From: Gnetum montanum
Lineage: Eukaryota > Streptophyta > Gnetopsida > Gnetales > Gnetaceae
Assembly: GCA_015680685.1 (NCBI GenBank)
Contig: MNCI01036322.1
Span: 77,200 to 141,199, forward strand
Direction: 5' to 3'
DNA length: 64,000 nucleotides
In this document: piece by piece, positions 45,791 to 56,868 of the stretch
Layout: every line of letters begins with the position of its first letter
How positions within the stretch are numbered: position 1 is the first letter of the stretch
Notes under the pieces: model-generated
Told to the model about the DNA's origin: nothing
The model's database searches: none
What the model saw: only the letters and a program-made list of their open reading frames with translations
Translations under genes and position numbers: made by a program

Positions 45791-46065
45791 CCAAACTATT
45801 AAAATTTTTAACAATATTTTTATTTCAAATTTATAGCTTAAAACTTTTATGTGAACCATATATGAAAACTAAAGAGAATTATTAGACATCAAAAAAGTAT
45901 AGAAAAAATAAAGAAACTACAAAACATTGAAGAAAATGCTAAATTGAACTATGAAAAAGATAAAAATGATAAACATTGAAAGCAACATGAAGGTCTTTTA
46001 AAAACTTTCATCCCTCATCAACATGCCTTTGATGTTGAATGCATGTCAAAAATAGGAATAGCAAT

Positions 46066-46440
46066 AAACTTTTTTATTTTCAGACTATTAACTCATCCTC
46101 ACACCTACAAATGTTAAGGTTGTCTTTTTTTGCTTTCCAACATGTGTTCATTGATTTCTTTCAAAATGGACCATGTTCATCTTACAAATTATATTTTTTC
46201 ATCCCTATTTATGGCATGCATCTAGCATCAAAGGCATGTTGATGAGAGGTGAAATTTTCCAAAAGCACTTTGTGCTACTTTCAATGTGTCATTTCTGCCT
46301 CATTTGCAAGTCATATTTAATAATTTTTGCACGTTTTGTAGTTTTTTTCTTATTTTTTCTACATTTTGTTTGGCCTCTACCAACTCTCCTTATCTATTAA
46401 ATGCAATTTGCATAAAATTTTTAATTGTATTTGTAGTCCA
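46066..46440. repeat. Inverted array unit
   Basis: This stretch is the reverse complement of a unit's second half: GCTTTCCAACATGTGTTCA, GCATGCATCTAGCATCAAAGGCATGTTGATG, AAAAGCACTTTGTGCT and TAGTTTTTTTCTT...CATTTTGTTTGG correspond to the AACATG..., CAACAT..CTTTGAT..GCATGC and AGCAC parts of units at 44780-44900. Together with 45960-46065 it makes a diverged palindrome of about 300 bp arms. Confidence 0.65.
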
Positions 46441-46637
46441 ATGATTAGCATATTTTTTAAAAAAATACCTCATAAACATAGTGTTATATAATTACATGCA
46501 CATGATAAAGAATAAAGTATACATATACTTTTAAATACATAATAATTAATAGAAAGAAAAAAAATATGGATAATTAGATATCAACATTTAACCATAAAAT
46601 ATAAAAAAGATCTATGATTAAGTATCAATAGTAAAAA

Positions 46638-46642
46638 CAAAG
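46638..46642. repeat. Target-site duplication of E4 (left)
   Basis: CAAAG here and at 62041-62045 exactly flank the E4 LTRs, 15.4 kb apart. Confidence 0.9.
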
Positions 46643-47454
46643 TGATGAGTGGTGAGGTACCCCTACGCTCAACCATATGAATATGAGTGTGTACGCATGA
46701 TCCAGTCAAACTCCACAAATAGACTAGTTGTTGCACCTAGACAATTATACTTTGATCGTAGTTCACTGTCTTCTCACCTAGACTAGTAGTAGCTTTGTCA
46801 CGTATGGTTTAGTTCAAAGTGAGGCATATGATGTTGTCTTAATTCTACATTACTCCTAATAACAAAAAAGATAAATTAATTAAACTAATAATGGAAGAAA
46901 AACTAAATTAGCCTGTGGCAATGCTATCCATTCTTAATCATCCATACATGTCTTGGACTTCATGGAATTACTACTAGGCGTGCCAAGTATTCGCACTTAA
47001 ATACTCATGATTAAAGCATACACATTCCACTTAATGACAAGAAAAATTAATAAGAATAAATAAAACTATTAACTAAAAAAGGCATTAAATAATTAAAACA
47101 AAAAAAATTAATCTAAGTGAATGCTACAATGATGAAAGTAATCTCGATCTTTATTGTCAATCATGCATGTGTCCAAGTACATCACACTCAAACAAAGATG
47201 TCATGTAATTACAAACATCACAATGTGGGCATGCACTAGGAATAACTAGCTTGAAAGAAAGAAACTAAAATCTAAAAACTAAACTACCAAAATAACTAGA
47301 AAGAAAAGAACTTCCTTCAAAAACTTCTCAACTATGTGCCTGAGTGTTGTATTTATAGGCTAACACAAGAATCATGATATCACCTGTACGATATTGTATC
47401 CAAGTTGCCATATCACGTACTTGATATCAGGGCCAGGAAAACCATGATTGATCA
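46643..47454 (-). repeat. E4 3' LTR
   Basis: Plus-strand TGATGAGTGGTGAGGTACCCC to ATTGATCA, followed by TACCCACATAATTGAATAAAAACTCATCCTTGAG, the family's conserved pre-LTR segment. About one site in six differs from the other E4 LTR over the first 170 bp by eye. Confidence 0.9.
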
Positions 47455-47869
47455 TACCCACATAATTGAATAAAAACTCATCCTTGAGTTAATAAAATGA
47501 GAAATGAGCTCCCTATAAAACATTATGGAGGTATGGGATTATTAACCACTATTGACTAACCATGTCGCAGTATGGGAAACACAAAATACAAAATGTTTGA
47601 ACTCATGTGATTCTCGGAGGTGGTGGCTCCTCCATTGGTGCTTTTCCTTTGTCTAATACTACAAGCTTCTAATATTTTTAACGTGTGAGAAAAGCCTATA
47701 GTTTCTCTTCTTTCGTCCAAGGATCATGCATAGTCCATGCTAATGTCCCAATGTTTGATGGAGCTGGCATCTCCCACGAACATTGTAGCTATCAAAACAT
47801 CTAGTTCACTTTGACATACCACATATCAAACTATCATCATTCCTCCTCATAGGCTCTAGATTTCTCTTG

Positions 47870-50290
47870 TAATTCATGGTAATTCTCAGCCATTGAGCCA
47901 AATTTGCTACTACATCTCTTTAATCATGGTAGCTTACTTTGACCACTTCTAATTTAGAGTTTGCAACTTCTAATTTTTGCAATGTTTTCTTATGTTTGGC
48001 AAAATCTAGCTCATACTTAACATAAGTGGTAGCTACTTATTTCTTGATCTCACTTCTCAGGCATCCTACTATTCACATGGCTAAGTTGGCATATCACAGA
48101 TTTTCCAACTTCATATACTCTATTAAGTCTTGAATTTGCAGGTCCCAACTTTTTAGTTCTGCTTGGTGGACGAAGGAATACGTATCCAATATGGCTCACC
48201 AGTTAGTGTGTTGAGCACTAAAAGAGTTAATCTGAGTCTTAGCAATATATAGCTATGAGTCTTAGCAATTATTTCTTTGTACATCCCCACCTAATCATAG
48301 AAGTGCTATTTCAACTTCTCATGCTTCTTAGCCTCATTCTACCATGCACTAATCTCTATTACCATCTTTTGATGGATGGCACAGACCTCCTCCATAGAAA
48401 GGATTCTATTTTCCCTAATGACTCATACTAATTTTTCTCACATCTATTGAAAAATTTATTTGAGAAAATTCTTCTATTTATCAATTATCATCAACTGAAT
48501 ATTTTCAGCAACAAGTTGTTTATTCTCTTCATGTATGGCCTTAAGAGCCTTAGCATGTGTGTACATTAGAGCTTGTGCCTTGGTAGCATCCTAATCAGCC
48601 TATTATTTCTCCCTTGCCATTCTTTTATTCTCTTCTAGCAATTTATTTAGCTGCGCATTTCTGAAAACATCCAATTTGTCAGCTACAATGAATTGGAAAG
48701 TATCTCTTCATTCAACTTGTAGGGTGATGAGCTTTTCTTGTAGTCTTTGTAGTTCTACTTCTACATTCCTAGCCCTAACTTCAATCATGAACAATTTTCC
48801 TTTAGTTAAAATGAGGTCTAATTGTACTACTGTGACATCTTGAGGGATGTCAAACAAGTCATAACTTGTCTTGTTTGCAGTAAGCAATCCAAAACATTTT
48901 GATGTTCTATAGAAGTCATTGAGGAATTGGCCAAAACTTGAGCATCATGTGCTTCCATGAAATCTACTAGTGACACGACAAGGACATTAAAATATTTTTT
49001 GATGTGATCTATGACCACCTCTTCTGTGCCTACTGCATTCTAGTGGTACGTGACCACAACTATGGAACCTTCACTAGTTTCCAATCTAACTTCGAAGGAT
49101 GTGGCATTCCTAGAGATCTGTTGAGACCACTGGGACCTTTCTCTTGAAATCAATGAAATGTGTCCACTCATGGGGTTAGCTAAAATACTGGGCTTCATGA
49201 CATCTTCAATGATCTTAAATAAATTCTTAGCATCATGATTTCCCCAACTCACCATCTCAGTAATGGTTCTTAGGTGACTGATGGATGGTTGATAGTCCTT
49301 TGGCAGTGAAGGAAATATTTGGACTTGGTGGCTTGTGGCTTGTGTGATGGGTCCTACTTTTTGTTGTTAGTTAGGCCCTACTATTTGAGGCATAGTGGGC
49401 CCAACCATTCACTCTTCTTCTTTCTCTAAGTGCTCGTCAATGTATTTCCTTGACATCAGTGGTTTGAGTAGTTTAGCATACAAAGCATTTTTGGATTTTC
49501 TAAGAACATCATTCATATAGCCAAAAATTCTAACATGTTTGCATATCTTCCTAATGAGACAATGGAAAGGCAAGGTAAGCTTCCCTATCTTTCTTTCTTC
49601 AAATCGCCTTAGTATTTTCATCAAATATAAATGGGGAAAATTTGCATTAAATTTTTCCATCAAAATTGCACTACCCCACACCACATAAGTAGATAGTCTA
49701 TTTAAGCCTTTGGTGGGGAAAATGTGATAAGTGTTGATCTTAAAGTAAATCCTGTCTTTTAGGGTCAATTCTTCATAAGCTTTATTTTCTTTTTCATAAG
49801 CCCATTTCAACCATAACCTTCTTGCATCTGCATCCAAGTGAGTTGATAGATGAGCAACCTTTGCTTCTTCATTTGGAAGATTCAAGACCTCTACAATGGC
49901 TCTTACAAAGAAATCAACAAGAATGCCACCTATATTAGTAATGGTTCCTTCTTCCTTGCCATGCTAGAATTTGTATATCTCACCCAAATACGAGTCACCA
50001 CTTTCTAAGAGAATGAGCCACAACGGAAGCACCTTAAGTTGATTCTTCACTAGTTTGAGGGCAAACATGATGAAAGGACTGAAATTGAGCTCCATGATCA
50101 TGGCTGAAAAGGTGAACTTCCCCTAAATGGCTTGGAGACATTCTGGGAACAACGTGAGATATTGCCCTGGTTCTAGGGCTCTAACTTCTCCACCTTCCAC
50201 ATGACCAGAATGCACTATTGCAAGGTTTTCCTGATAACTGCTGAATGAGTGTGCTTCCTGCTCTACATGTTCTACATGAGGTCCCTAGCC
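47870..50290 (-). pseudogene. E4 accessory protein frame (unknown family), mildly decayed
   Basis: From 50290 leftwards a largely continuous minus-strand frame can be read. It has an N-terminal part with GGEVRALEPGQYLTLFPECL, then SAMIMELNFSPFIMFALKL, LPLWLILLESGDSYLGEIY and VDFFVRAIVEVLNLPNEE. The open part 49885-49409 (158 residues) holds ARRLWLKWAYEKENKAYEEL, HIFPTKGLNRL, MEKFNANFPHLYLMKIL, CLIRKICKHV and GYMNDVLRKSKNALY. After stops it continues with 49255-49040 and 49018-48827, then Gln/Leu/Glu/Lys-rich coiled-coil-like sequence (48790-48500) down to about 47870. Total length would be about 750-800 residues with few stops. A homologous frame lies in E3. It sits where Athila-type elements can carry an env-like frame, but I see no clear signal peptide or membrane anchor. 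Function unknown. Confidence 0.65.
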
Positions 50291-52259
50291 TCTGCCCCCT
50301 CTTGGGTGATTAACTACTCCTTGTGAAGGTCCTACTCGATCTTCTCTTTTTGGGTCTATCTATAATCACACAAAGATCAACTGTTACTAAGGTTTTGTAG
50401 AGAAATTTTTATCAACTCATACCTTACTCATTGCCTTAGCTAATAGTCCAAAATTATGTAGTGTGCTTTTAGAGTTAGAAATATTTTTGAGAAGTGGCTC
50501 CAAAATGGGTTATTGTTGACCTTACATCATTGGGTTTCATCAATTTCTTTACATGTGATGCTTACAATTGTTTGGATGGCCTAGGTGATTGATGAAAATT
50601 AACTTGGCATTTAAAGATAAAATGTTTCTTTAGTAAATATTGAATTTATTACCCTTATGATATCCTTGAAACGATAGAAACTTTTGAAAAAAAACTATGC
50701 ACACTTCCTATTTCAATACTCCCCTTTCCCATGAGTAAGTGGAACACCCCAAGATCAAAAAGGATTAGATAGAATTAGAATTGGAATGTTAGGGAGCTAG
50801 ATATTGCACTTGGAAGATGGATATGTAAAGCTCTAAGTCACAAAGGAAAATTTCAACAACTCCCCTAGTGGAAAATGAAGGAAATGAACATTGAAGTAGG
50901 TAGGGTTGTAACTATATATAGATAGGCAAGACTCAATATCGCTTACCCAATATTGGGTCAGACACAATATCACATCCCCACCGACATGCACTGAATGCAA
51001 GGACAAAGTGGAAATAATGAATTTTTGATATTTAATGGAGGATTTGAGATTAAATTGGAAGGTTTTGGGTATTTAGAAAATTAATTTTGAGGCACCATAA
51101 GTGTGTCATGGTGGAGTCATATATTAAAATTTGTGAAAAGGGGCTAGGACAAAGGGTGTATAGTAATTGTTGAGGAACGATTGATTAAAATGATAAGGAA
51201 AAGTATAGTTTGCTTAGGTGAGTAGTCAAAGGGTGTGAAATAATATGTCCATGTGAAATAGGGACAAGCTACAAAAGTTACACAACTGGATCCTCCCCAA
51301 ACCAGGCTCTAGCCTATGATGCCCTTGTGGAACCACACCTCTAATGTCTGTGGACACTAGAGGAGTTGAATGCAACATATACCTATGAACAAAACACACA
51401 TGTTAGAACCACCAAGTTGAGATAATAACTCTAAATTACACCAACCACAAGTTCTGAACATTCGGACAATGAGATGAGATGGACTGTAAAAGGGATCATA
51501 AAAATTAGGGCATGAGGTTGCTAATGATGGTCACAATGGAATCTTGTGTGTAATTAGTGGTTAAATAATCATGTGTCTAGCTTTCCAAGTTTTAGACCAA
51601 GTCGATACCACATTCCCATCAATAAACAACCATAATTCTACCAAATTTACAAGGAGTAACATCACTTGGCACTTTGTTCAAGGGAGGAGCATCATGGTGG
51701 CACACTTTATTTTTTGATGGCTCTATGAAGTCGCCTACCTTCAAGAATGGGTACATGTATTTCCAATAAAATCCAAAATAGCTTATTTAGTGGCATTTTG
51801 AGTTTCTCTTACTTCCATTTTTTGTTAGATCTACAAGGATATAGTTACAACCTTGACAACACAATAGAACATATGGAAGTAGCCAAAGAGAATCTACGAA
51901 TCTCCTTGATGTCACACCCTTGTCATTCCACATTGGTCCTTCACTCATCTCTCCAAACACAATGAATATCAAATTATTTATAGCTGGATGATGAAAAAGA
52001 TTATCATTGTAACCAAAGCATGAAACTCTTATTAATGGAATAGGTGGATGGATGTTGTGGTCTCAATGTCTAAATAATTAGTCCCTTATGACTACCCAAC
52101 ATAGAGAAAAACCTCACCTTAATGGGCAACATGATCAACTTATTCACAATCGATATTACAATAGAGAATTGAAAACAACAATTAGAAAAAGTAAAAGAAA
52201 TAGAGAAATGACAAAATATTATAAAACAAGAAGATAAAATAACACTTAAGAATCCTAGA
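50291..52259 (-). other. E4 interior between gag and accessory frame, with conserved block
   Basis: No coding recognised. It contains the conserved block at 51288-51390 and, at 51700-51960, sequence similar to E2 at 21220-21440 (ATTTTTTGTTAGATCTACAAGGAT). The space might once have held more coding, but E2, E3 and E5 also lack pol here. Confidence 0.55.
51288..51390 (-). repeat. Conserved noncoding block, E4 copy
   Basis: GGATCCTCCCCAAACCAGG, an imperfect palindrome (AGGCT-CT-AGCCT), ATGATGCCCTTGTGG and TGTCTGTGGACACTAGAGG. Confidence 0.6.
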
Positions 52260-52931
52260 AATTAGAATGGGGGTGACCCCTACGACTAAACATTTGGTCA
52301 TGGCTAGGATTAATAAGTGGATGAATAGGATCCATGCATGTATGAAACGTTAAGAACCCTTCATGCCCTAGCCACTAGGTGTCTATTGGTGGTATTGTGG
52401 CTAGGTAGAGAAATCATTGGTCACACACCTGATTATAGAAAGCATAGTGGGGCAGGTTAGATGGTGTGTATACATTATGAGGGAAATCCGACCCACTATG
52501 GCACCCTTGACTATATGGTAGTATACATGATTCTGTGTGTTCCTTCACATTGGTGAATTCATTGGATCGTGTGGATGTTGGAGTGTGAGGTGCAGGCCTA
52601 GGTATAGTCAAAAGGGCTATTGATGGAGCTAAGGAAGATGTGGAACCAGGTTGACCTTGGGCTAGTTTAGAGCATGGGGTAAGTTCAGTAGTGTGATTCT
52701 TCTTCCTATGACCATGCCTAAAGAAGGGATGCTTCCAATGTTGCATAGGGAACCTACTTTTGTTAATAGCAATAGCATAAGTGACATCCGTTGGTTGGCA
52801 CGGTGGTGCAAAACCATCCAATACATTTGATGGCAGTGTAGAAGGAGTTGAAGGATGAGAATACCAAGGGTGAGGAGAAGTGTGAGAAGTACAAGGTGGT
52901 GATCCATTAGAAGAAGACATGGGTTGATGGT
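52260..52931 (-). pseudogene. E4 gag Pro/Ser-rich tail (interrupted by E5)
   Basis: An open stretch to 52414 (about 170 residues inside E4) is rich in Pro, Ser, Thr and His, with HPFFRHGHRKK, a TPTSTRSNEF segment and a C-terminal LPHYAFYNQVC motif. E2 has YNLPHYVNINQVC at the same place and E5 an equivalent tail. The first residues of the apparent frame belong to the E5 LTR, so its start is an artefact of the insertion. The frame continues, on the far side of E5, at 59548. Confidence 0.7.
52927..52931. repeat. Target-site duplication of E5 (left)
   Basis: ATGGT here versus GTGGT at 59548-59552: a 5-bp duplication with one transition. The uninterrupted version of this site survives in E2 near 23126-23160 (GACATGGGTCAATGGTACTC). 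Confidence 0.8.
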
Positions 52932-53780
52932 TGATGAGTAGTGAGCTACCCCTACACTCAACCATACGAATATGAGCGTTACATGTGCGATCTGGTCAAA
53001 CTCTGCAGACTAAGTGCCTACACACCTTATGGAACACTTAAGGTTAATCATTCATTGTCTATCCAGAGTTACTTGTATTTGTCACCATTGTATGGTTAAG
53101 TAATTCTAAGGTATGTGATTTTTATATCTTCTCTATTTTATCGCCTACGCGAGGAGGGAAAAGATGAAGAGACTAATTAACTAACCTTAACTAACTAACT
53201 AAGCCTTAATTAACCTGTCATCAGTATTCGTTTCCACTTACCGTTCACACCCTAAACCAATGCAATCTTTGGGCTTACCAAACACTATTCATTGTTGGGA
53301 TTACCAAGCATAACGCACGTGCTCGAAGCGGTCTTACTGAATGCACTTAACTAGGAGAGAAGGGTTGAGAGAGATTTAATTAAATAATAAATCATTTAAA
53401 CAATAAACAATAAATAATAGTAATTAAAATCCTAATTAGCTTATTCCATGTACTACAAGGTTTATCCAATAAGTTCATCTTTATATCTATACACAAAATT
53501 GTGTTTAGGTACAATATTTGCTCGAATAAAGATCCGTCCACTTTGGAGCTCCTACTATGGGCACATGGAAATTATTCTATCTCTGGAGAGGTAAAACTAC
53601 CAGAGTTTTGCTATGGTCTAGGCCTAAAACTTCAAAACAAGGGAGAGCCACCTCTTATGTATATATTTGGCAACGCACTACGATATCATGTACATGATAT
53701 TGTAGGGGAAGATGCAATATCGCAGGGGATGCGATATCATGTACACAATATTACAGCACATGCAATATCACGTCCCATCA
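52932..53780 (-). repeat. E5 3' LTR
   Basis: 849 bp, TGATGAG...CCCATCA on the plus strand. Its right end has a cluster of GATATC-like motifs, including an 18-bp perfect palindrome at 53683-53700. The adjacent TACCCCCATGACTGAAT is the reverse complement of the polypurine-tract equivalent. Confidence 0.9.
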
Positions 53781-54514
53781 TACCCCCATGACTGAATAAA
53801 AACTCATCCTTGAGTTCCTTACAAAATATTGGAAAGGTATGGGATTATTGACTTGAATGGAACTAATGGTGAATAGGATGACATGTGAATGGATCATCAT
53901 TACAAAACAAGACAAAACTGGTGTTGACGACAACAAGAGTGAACACCTTATACATTTGACATCAGGCCTTATTTGGCAGCTAAGAGAGAAGAGAGAAAAG
54001 AGAAGAAGTTTTCTACTGCCAACGCCAAGATTGCATCTTTCGTTGTTTATCCATAAGCATGCCATCGATCTTGCTCCTTGCATAGCTATTTTAGCACCGA
54101 TCTATTCCAATTGTTCCCTCCAAATCCAATCTATTGTTGTATGATTACCATCTACACATACAACACAATCTTTTATTAGCGAGGGTAAATGAATCATAAT
54201 GTAATTGATACCTTGCTTCAGTGAAAGGTCCACTGGCTGAGTTGTGGTATGGCTGATGCAGGTCTGAAGATATACTAATGGTAACTACTGAAGGTGTAGG
54301 GGTTAGGAGAAAATCAAAAACATTGGGTCTAGACCCCCATGACTAAGAGAAAATCTCCGATAGCGATAGAATGGAGAAAGAAAAACAACAAAAAAGACGG
54401 ATAAAAATAGACAACTATAACGTCGATAAAATGGATGTCAAGATGGAAATGAACAAATAAAGTTGATTACACAAATGTTTAAGGGAAAGAATTTAACTGG
54501 TGCACCAAATAGAA

Positions 54515-54600
54515 ATGCCAGTGGGTCCTTCCCAAAGTAGGTGCATGCCCTTAATGCCCTGATAAACCCACATTCAAAGAGTCTATAGGCTCTGGAAATG
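54515..54600 (-). repeat. Conserved noncoding block, E5 copy
   Basis: GTGGGTCCTTCCCAAAGTAG, an imperfect palindrome around GGTGCATGCC, TTAATGCCCTG and TCTATAGGCTCTGG. Confidence 0.55.
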
Positions 54601-54998
54601 TCATTTGGAACAAGAGTTAAAGTCATAACCACAAGAATTTACCAAAAAGAAAACAATGCATCAACCAAAATATATACTAATGATATAACCGGAAATGAGG
54701 TGAACGATGGAGAAAGATTGATGGAAAGAAGAGAATGGAATGGAATCTCAAGAACAAGGTGGTGTATAGCCCCTTGTGTATTTCATGGTTAATATGGCTT
54801 ATTAGATCCCATTCCAAGTTCGGCCTCAACAAACCACATCCAGTGACTTCACATTAATACATTTGGCCAACCCATCCTCTTGAAGTATCAAGAAGGTCTC
54901 TTCCAAAGAGTCACCAACATTTTGACAAAGTGAAAGATAAGATAGGAAGTGAGGAAGGGCCTTAGTTAGAAGGAACATTTTTATTTTGAGTTCCATAA

Positions 54999-55112
54999 NN
55001 NNNNNNNNNNNNNNNNNNNNNNNNNNNNNNNNNNNNNNNNNNNNNNNNNNNNNNNNNNNNNNNNNNNNNNNNNNNNNNNNNNNNNNNNNNNNNNNNNNNN
55101 NNNNNNNNNNNN
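54999..55112. other. Assembly gap (114 N)
   Basis: A run of N inside the noncoding 3' part of E5. Frames crossing it (54962-55162 and 54986-55183) are meaningless. Confidence 0.98.
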
Positions 55113-55583
55113 TGGTTTTTTTGTTGTTTTATGTGTTTATACGTGAGAACCACACCATGCAAACACTTTGTTATTTTTGTTAGCTCAGCTTCTCAATAAT
55201 GGAGCAATGTCGGAATGGGAAGGAAAACTCAAGAAGAAAACATCCAAGAACCTAAAAGAATGGCCAACAGAAATGCATCAAGTTCCCTTGAAGTCACACC
55301 CTTTTCAATCTTTGAGTCCTTCCTTAGTTTGGAAAATTCCCAGTCACCGATTTGTTGATAGTTCTTATTTAGAAAGGGACTGTACATTTCCAAGCCGAGA
55401 TATACCATTGAAATTTATGGATGTATGGGTGAGATGAACTCATTGCCTGCTATATCACAAGAACCATACCTTAGTATCAATGTTGTAACGTAGAGGTAAA
55501 AACCAAACATTAGCAATCAATAGAAAAATAGTTCATACCATAATTAAGAACACTTATTGGGTGACAAACTTACAAGATGGATA

Positions 55584-55604
55584 ACACACACACACACACA
55601 CACA
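55584..55604. repeat. Microsatellite (AC)n
   Basis: About ten AC units in E5 noncoding sequence. Confidence 0.95.
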
Positions 55605-56049
55605 AGAAATGGAAAAGTATGAATGATGTTGTAAAACAAAAACAAGAAAAGTTAAAGAAATTTGTAAAACAAAAGTGTGTAAAAAATACGTGTAAAAAAA
55701 ATGTGTAAACCAAAAACTTAAAAGAACTCAAGGCCTCAATTGATTAGCATAGGTGGCCATCTCCCCCATGACTGAATGGAAAGGGAGAGATCTGAAATAA
55801 TGAACACCTATTTGAATTTTTTAGAAGTGTCCAACTTCTCCCGATTAAAGTTTTCAGGTTAAGGGTTGGAAGTTGGTGACGCTCATATTCCAATGTATCT
55901 ATGCATTCATTGTGGGTGCAAGGTGTTTCCCCAGTTCGTTCCATGCATGTTGGTGGACTACTCTTTTGATCAGTTGTCAACCACTGGGTGTTCTCTTGTT
56001 GTGTGGTTGCTACATACAGGCACCTTTGTATTTGATTTTCTTATGCACA

Positions 56050-56868
56050 CTAGTTGCATGCAGGAGATGATGAGCATTCCCCCATGTCATCACCCTCTGA
56101 GTCACTATATGTGATGCATGGAACTTTCTTCTTCTTGATCTTTCCATAAATATTTTTCTTAGATATTTCCAAGGAAAGATCATGAATTCCTAGGCATGCA
56201 TTGATGGTGCTGAGCCATGCCCTTCCCATTATAATTGGAAAGTCCCCTTTATTACTATTGACTTCTATCACTAGGAAATCAGCTGGGTATGACCAACCAT
56301 ACATAGTGGTAATGATATCCTCCATCAATCCCAAGGGAATAGTGATGGATTGATCAGCCATATCTAGTAAAATATTTCTCTTCTTAAGTGGAGGCAGGTT
56401 CCAGGATTTATACATTTCTTGTGAGATTAAGTTGACTCTAGAACTTGAGTCAAGAAGAGCCTTATGAGGTTCATTAGTAGCGACTTGGAGGTAGATTAAG
56501 GGACTTCTAGTGTCAAAGAGTTTCCTAGGAAGGTGGCCTACCTTGATCCAGTCGGTAACGATATGTGTTAACATAACTGTCTGCGTTAAGCCCTATTTTT
56601 GGTTTGAAGGGAGCTCTGAAGCCTTAATTGTTGGAGGAGCATACACAAACTCAATTTCTTGTGATTGTGAGAGCTTGTTTAGGCATTTGGTTCTAAGGAA
56701 AGGTCTTCTCTTCTTGCGATTGTTAGAACCCGCAGCAGATTGAAGGTTTACAGCCCTCGTAGCATTACGTTGTCGTAGTTGAGTGGGTAGTTCCCTTGCA
56801 TTGTTGGAGCGGGTGGTAGTGGAACTGAATCTCTCCGCTTTTGGCATTGTTGATGTGATAGTCATTTT
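56050..56868 (-). pseudogene. E5 protease (retropepsin-like) and linker, same frame as gag
   Basis: The linker 56865-56593 is basic and Asn/Arg-rich, with KKRRPFLRTKCLNKL. After one in-frame stop the domain 56574-56050 shows DTRSPLIYLQVATNEPHKAL, then LLDSSSRVNLIS, where the catalytic triad of retropepsins (D-S/T-G) reads D-S-S at residues 42-44. Further along, IPLGLMEDI, YPADFLVIEVN and FPIIMGRAWLS give the flap-to-LGRPWL-like C-terminal half. Plant Ty3-gypsy proteases have this arrangement. The Gly-to-Ser change in the triad should abolish activity, so it is probably decay. The frame ends with an acidic, Cys-containing tail. Confidence 0.8.

Larger units (their letters stand above)
41905..46065. 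repeat. Tandem array of about 0.75-0.84-kb units
   Basis: Units begin near 41905, 42743, 43535 (interrupted by a solo LTR, resuming at 44466) and 45183, with a partial unit from about 45836. Each contains a GACTGGTAGAAG-like head followed by AATAGTAGTA, ATTATCACT-CT-CTCTTAG, a GAACTCAAA block, CTTAATCAAGCATG-AGT, TTCTAAACTCCATCTT, AGAGAGTTGG, ACATGGAAGAAGATG, a CAACATGAAG-ACTTTT block, CTTTGATGTTG and ACATGTTG-AAAGAAAAA. No frame stays open through a unit. Units differ considerably, so amplification is old. Confidence 0.8.
53781..55743 (-). other. E5 3' interior, noncoding, with assembly gap
   Basis: Contains the conserved block copy (54515-54600), the gap, and an (AC)n run at 55584-55604. 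Frames such as 53778-54083 and 53857-54144 overlap on opposite strands and lack motifs. The accessory frame of E3/E4 is not visible here. Confidence 0.6.

Noticed and set aside
45664-45885. 73-residue plus-strand frame rich in Lys and Asn
   Set aside because: It is generated by the minisatellite (repeated ACATGTTGGAAAG unit) and is not seen in the other array units.
41905-46440. CRISPR-like or other spaced repeat array
   Set aside because: Units are hundreds of bases long, directly tandem and without spacers, in a plant-like genome.
54986-55183. Open frames across the run of N
   Set aside because: They exist only because N codons are not counted as stops.
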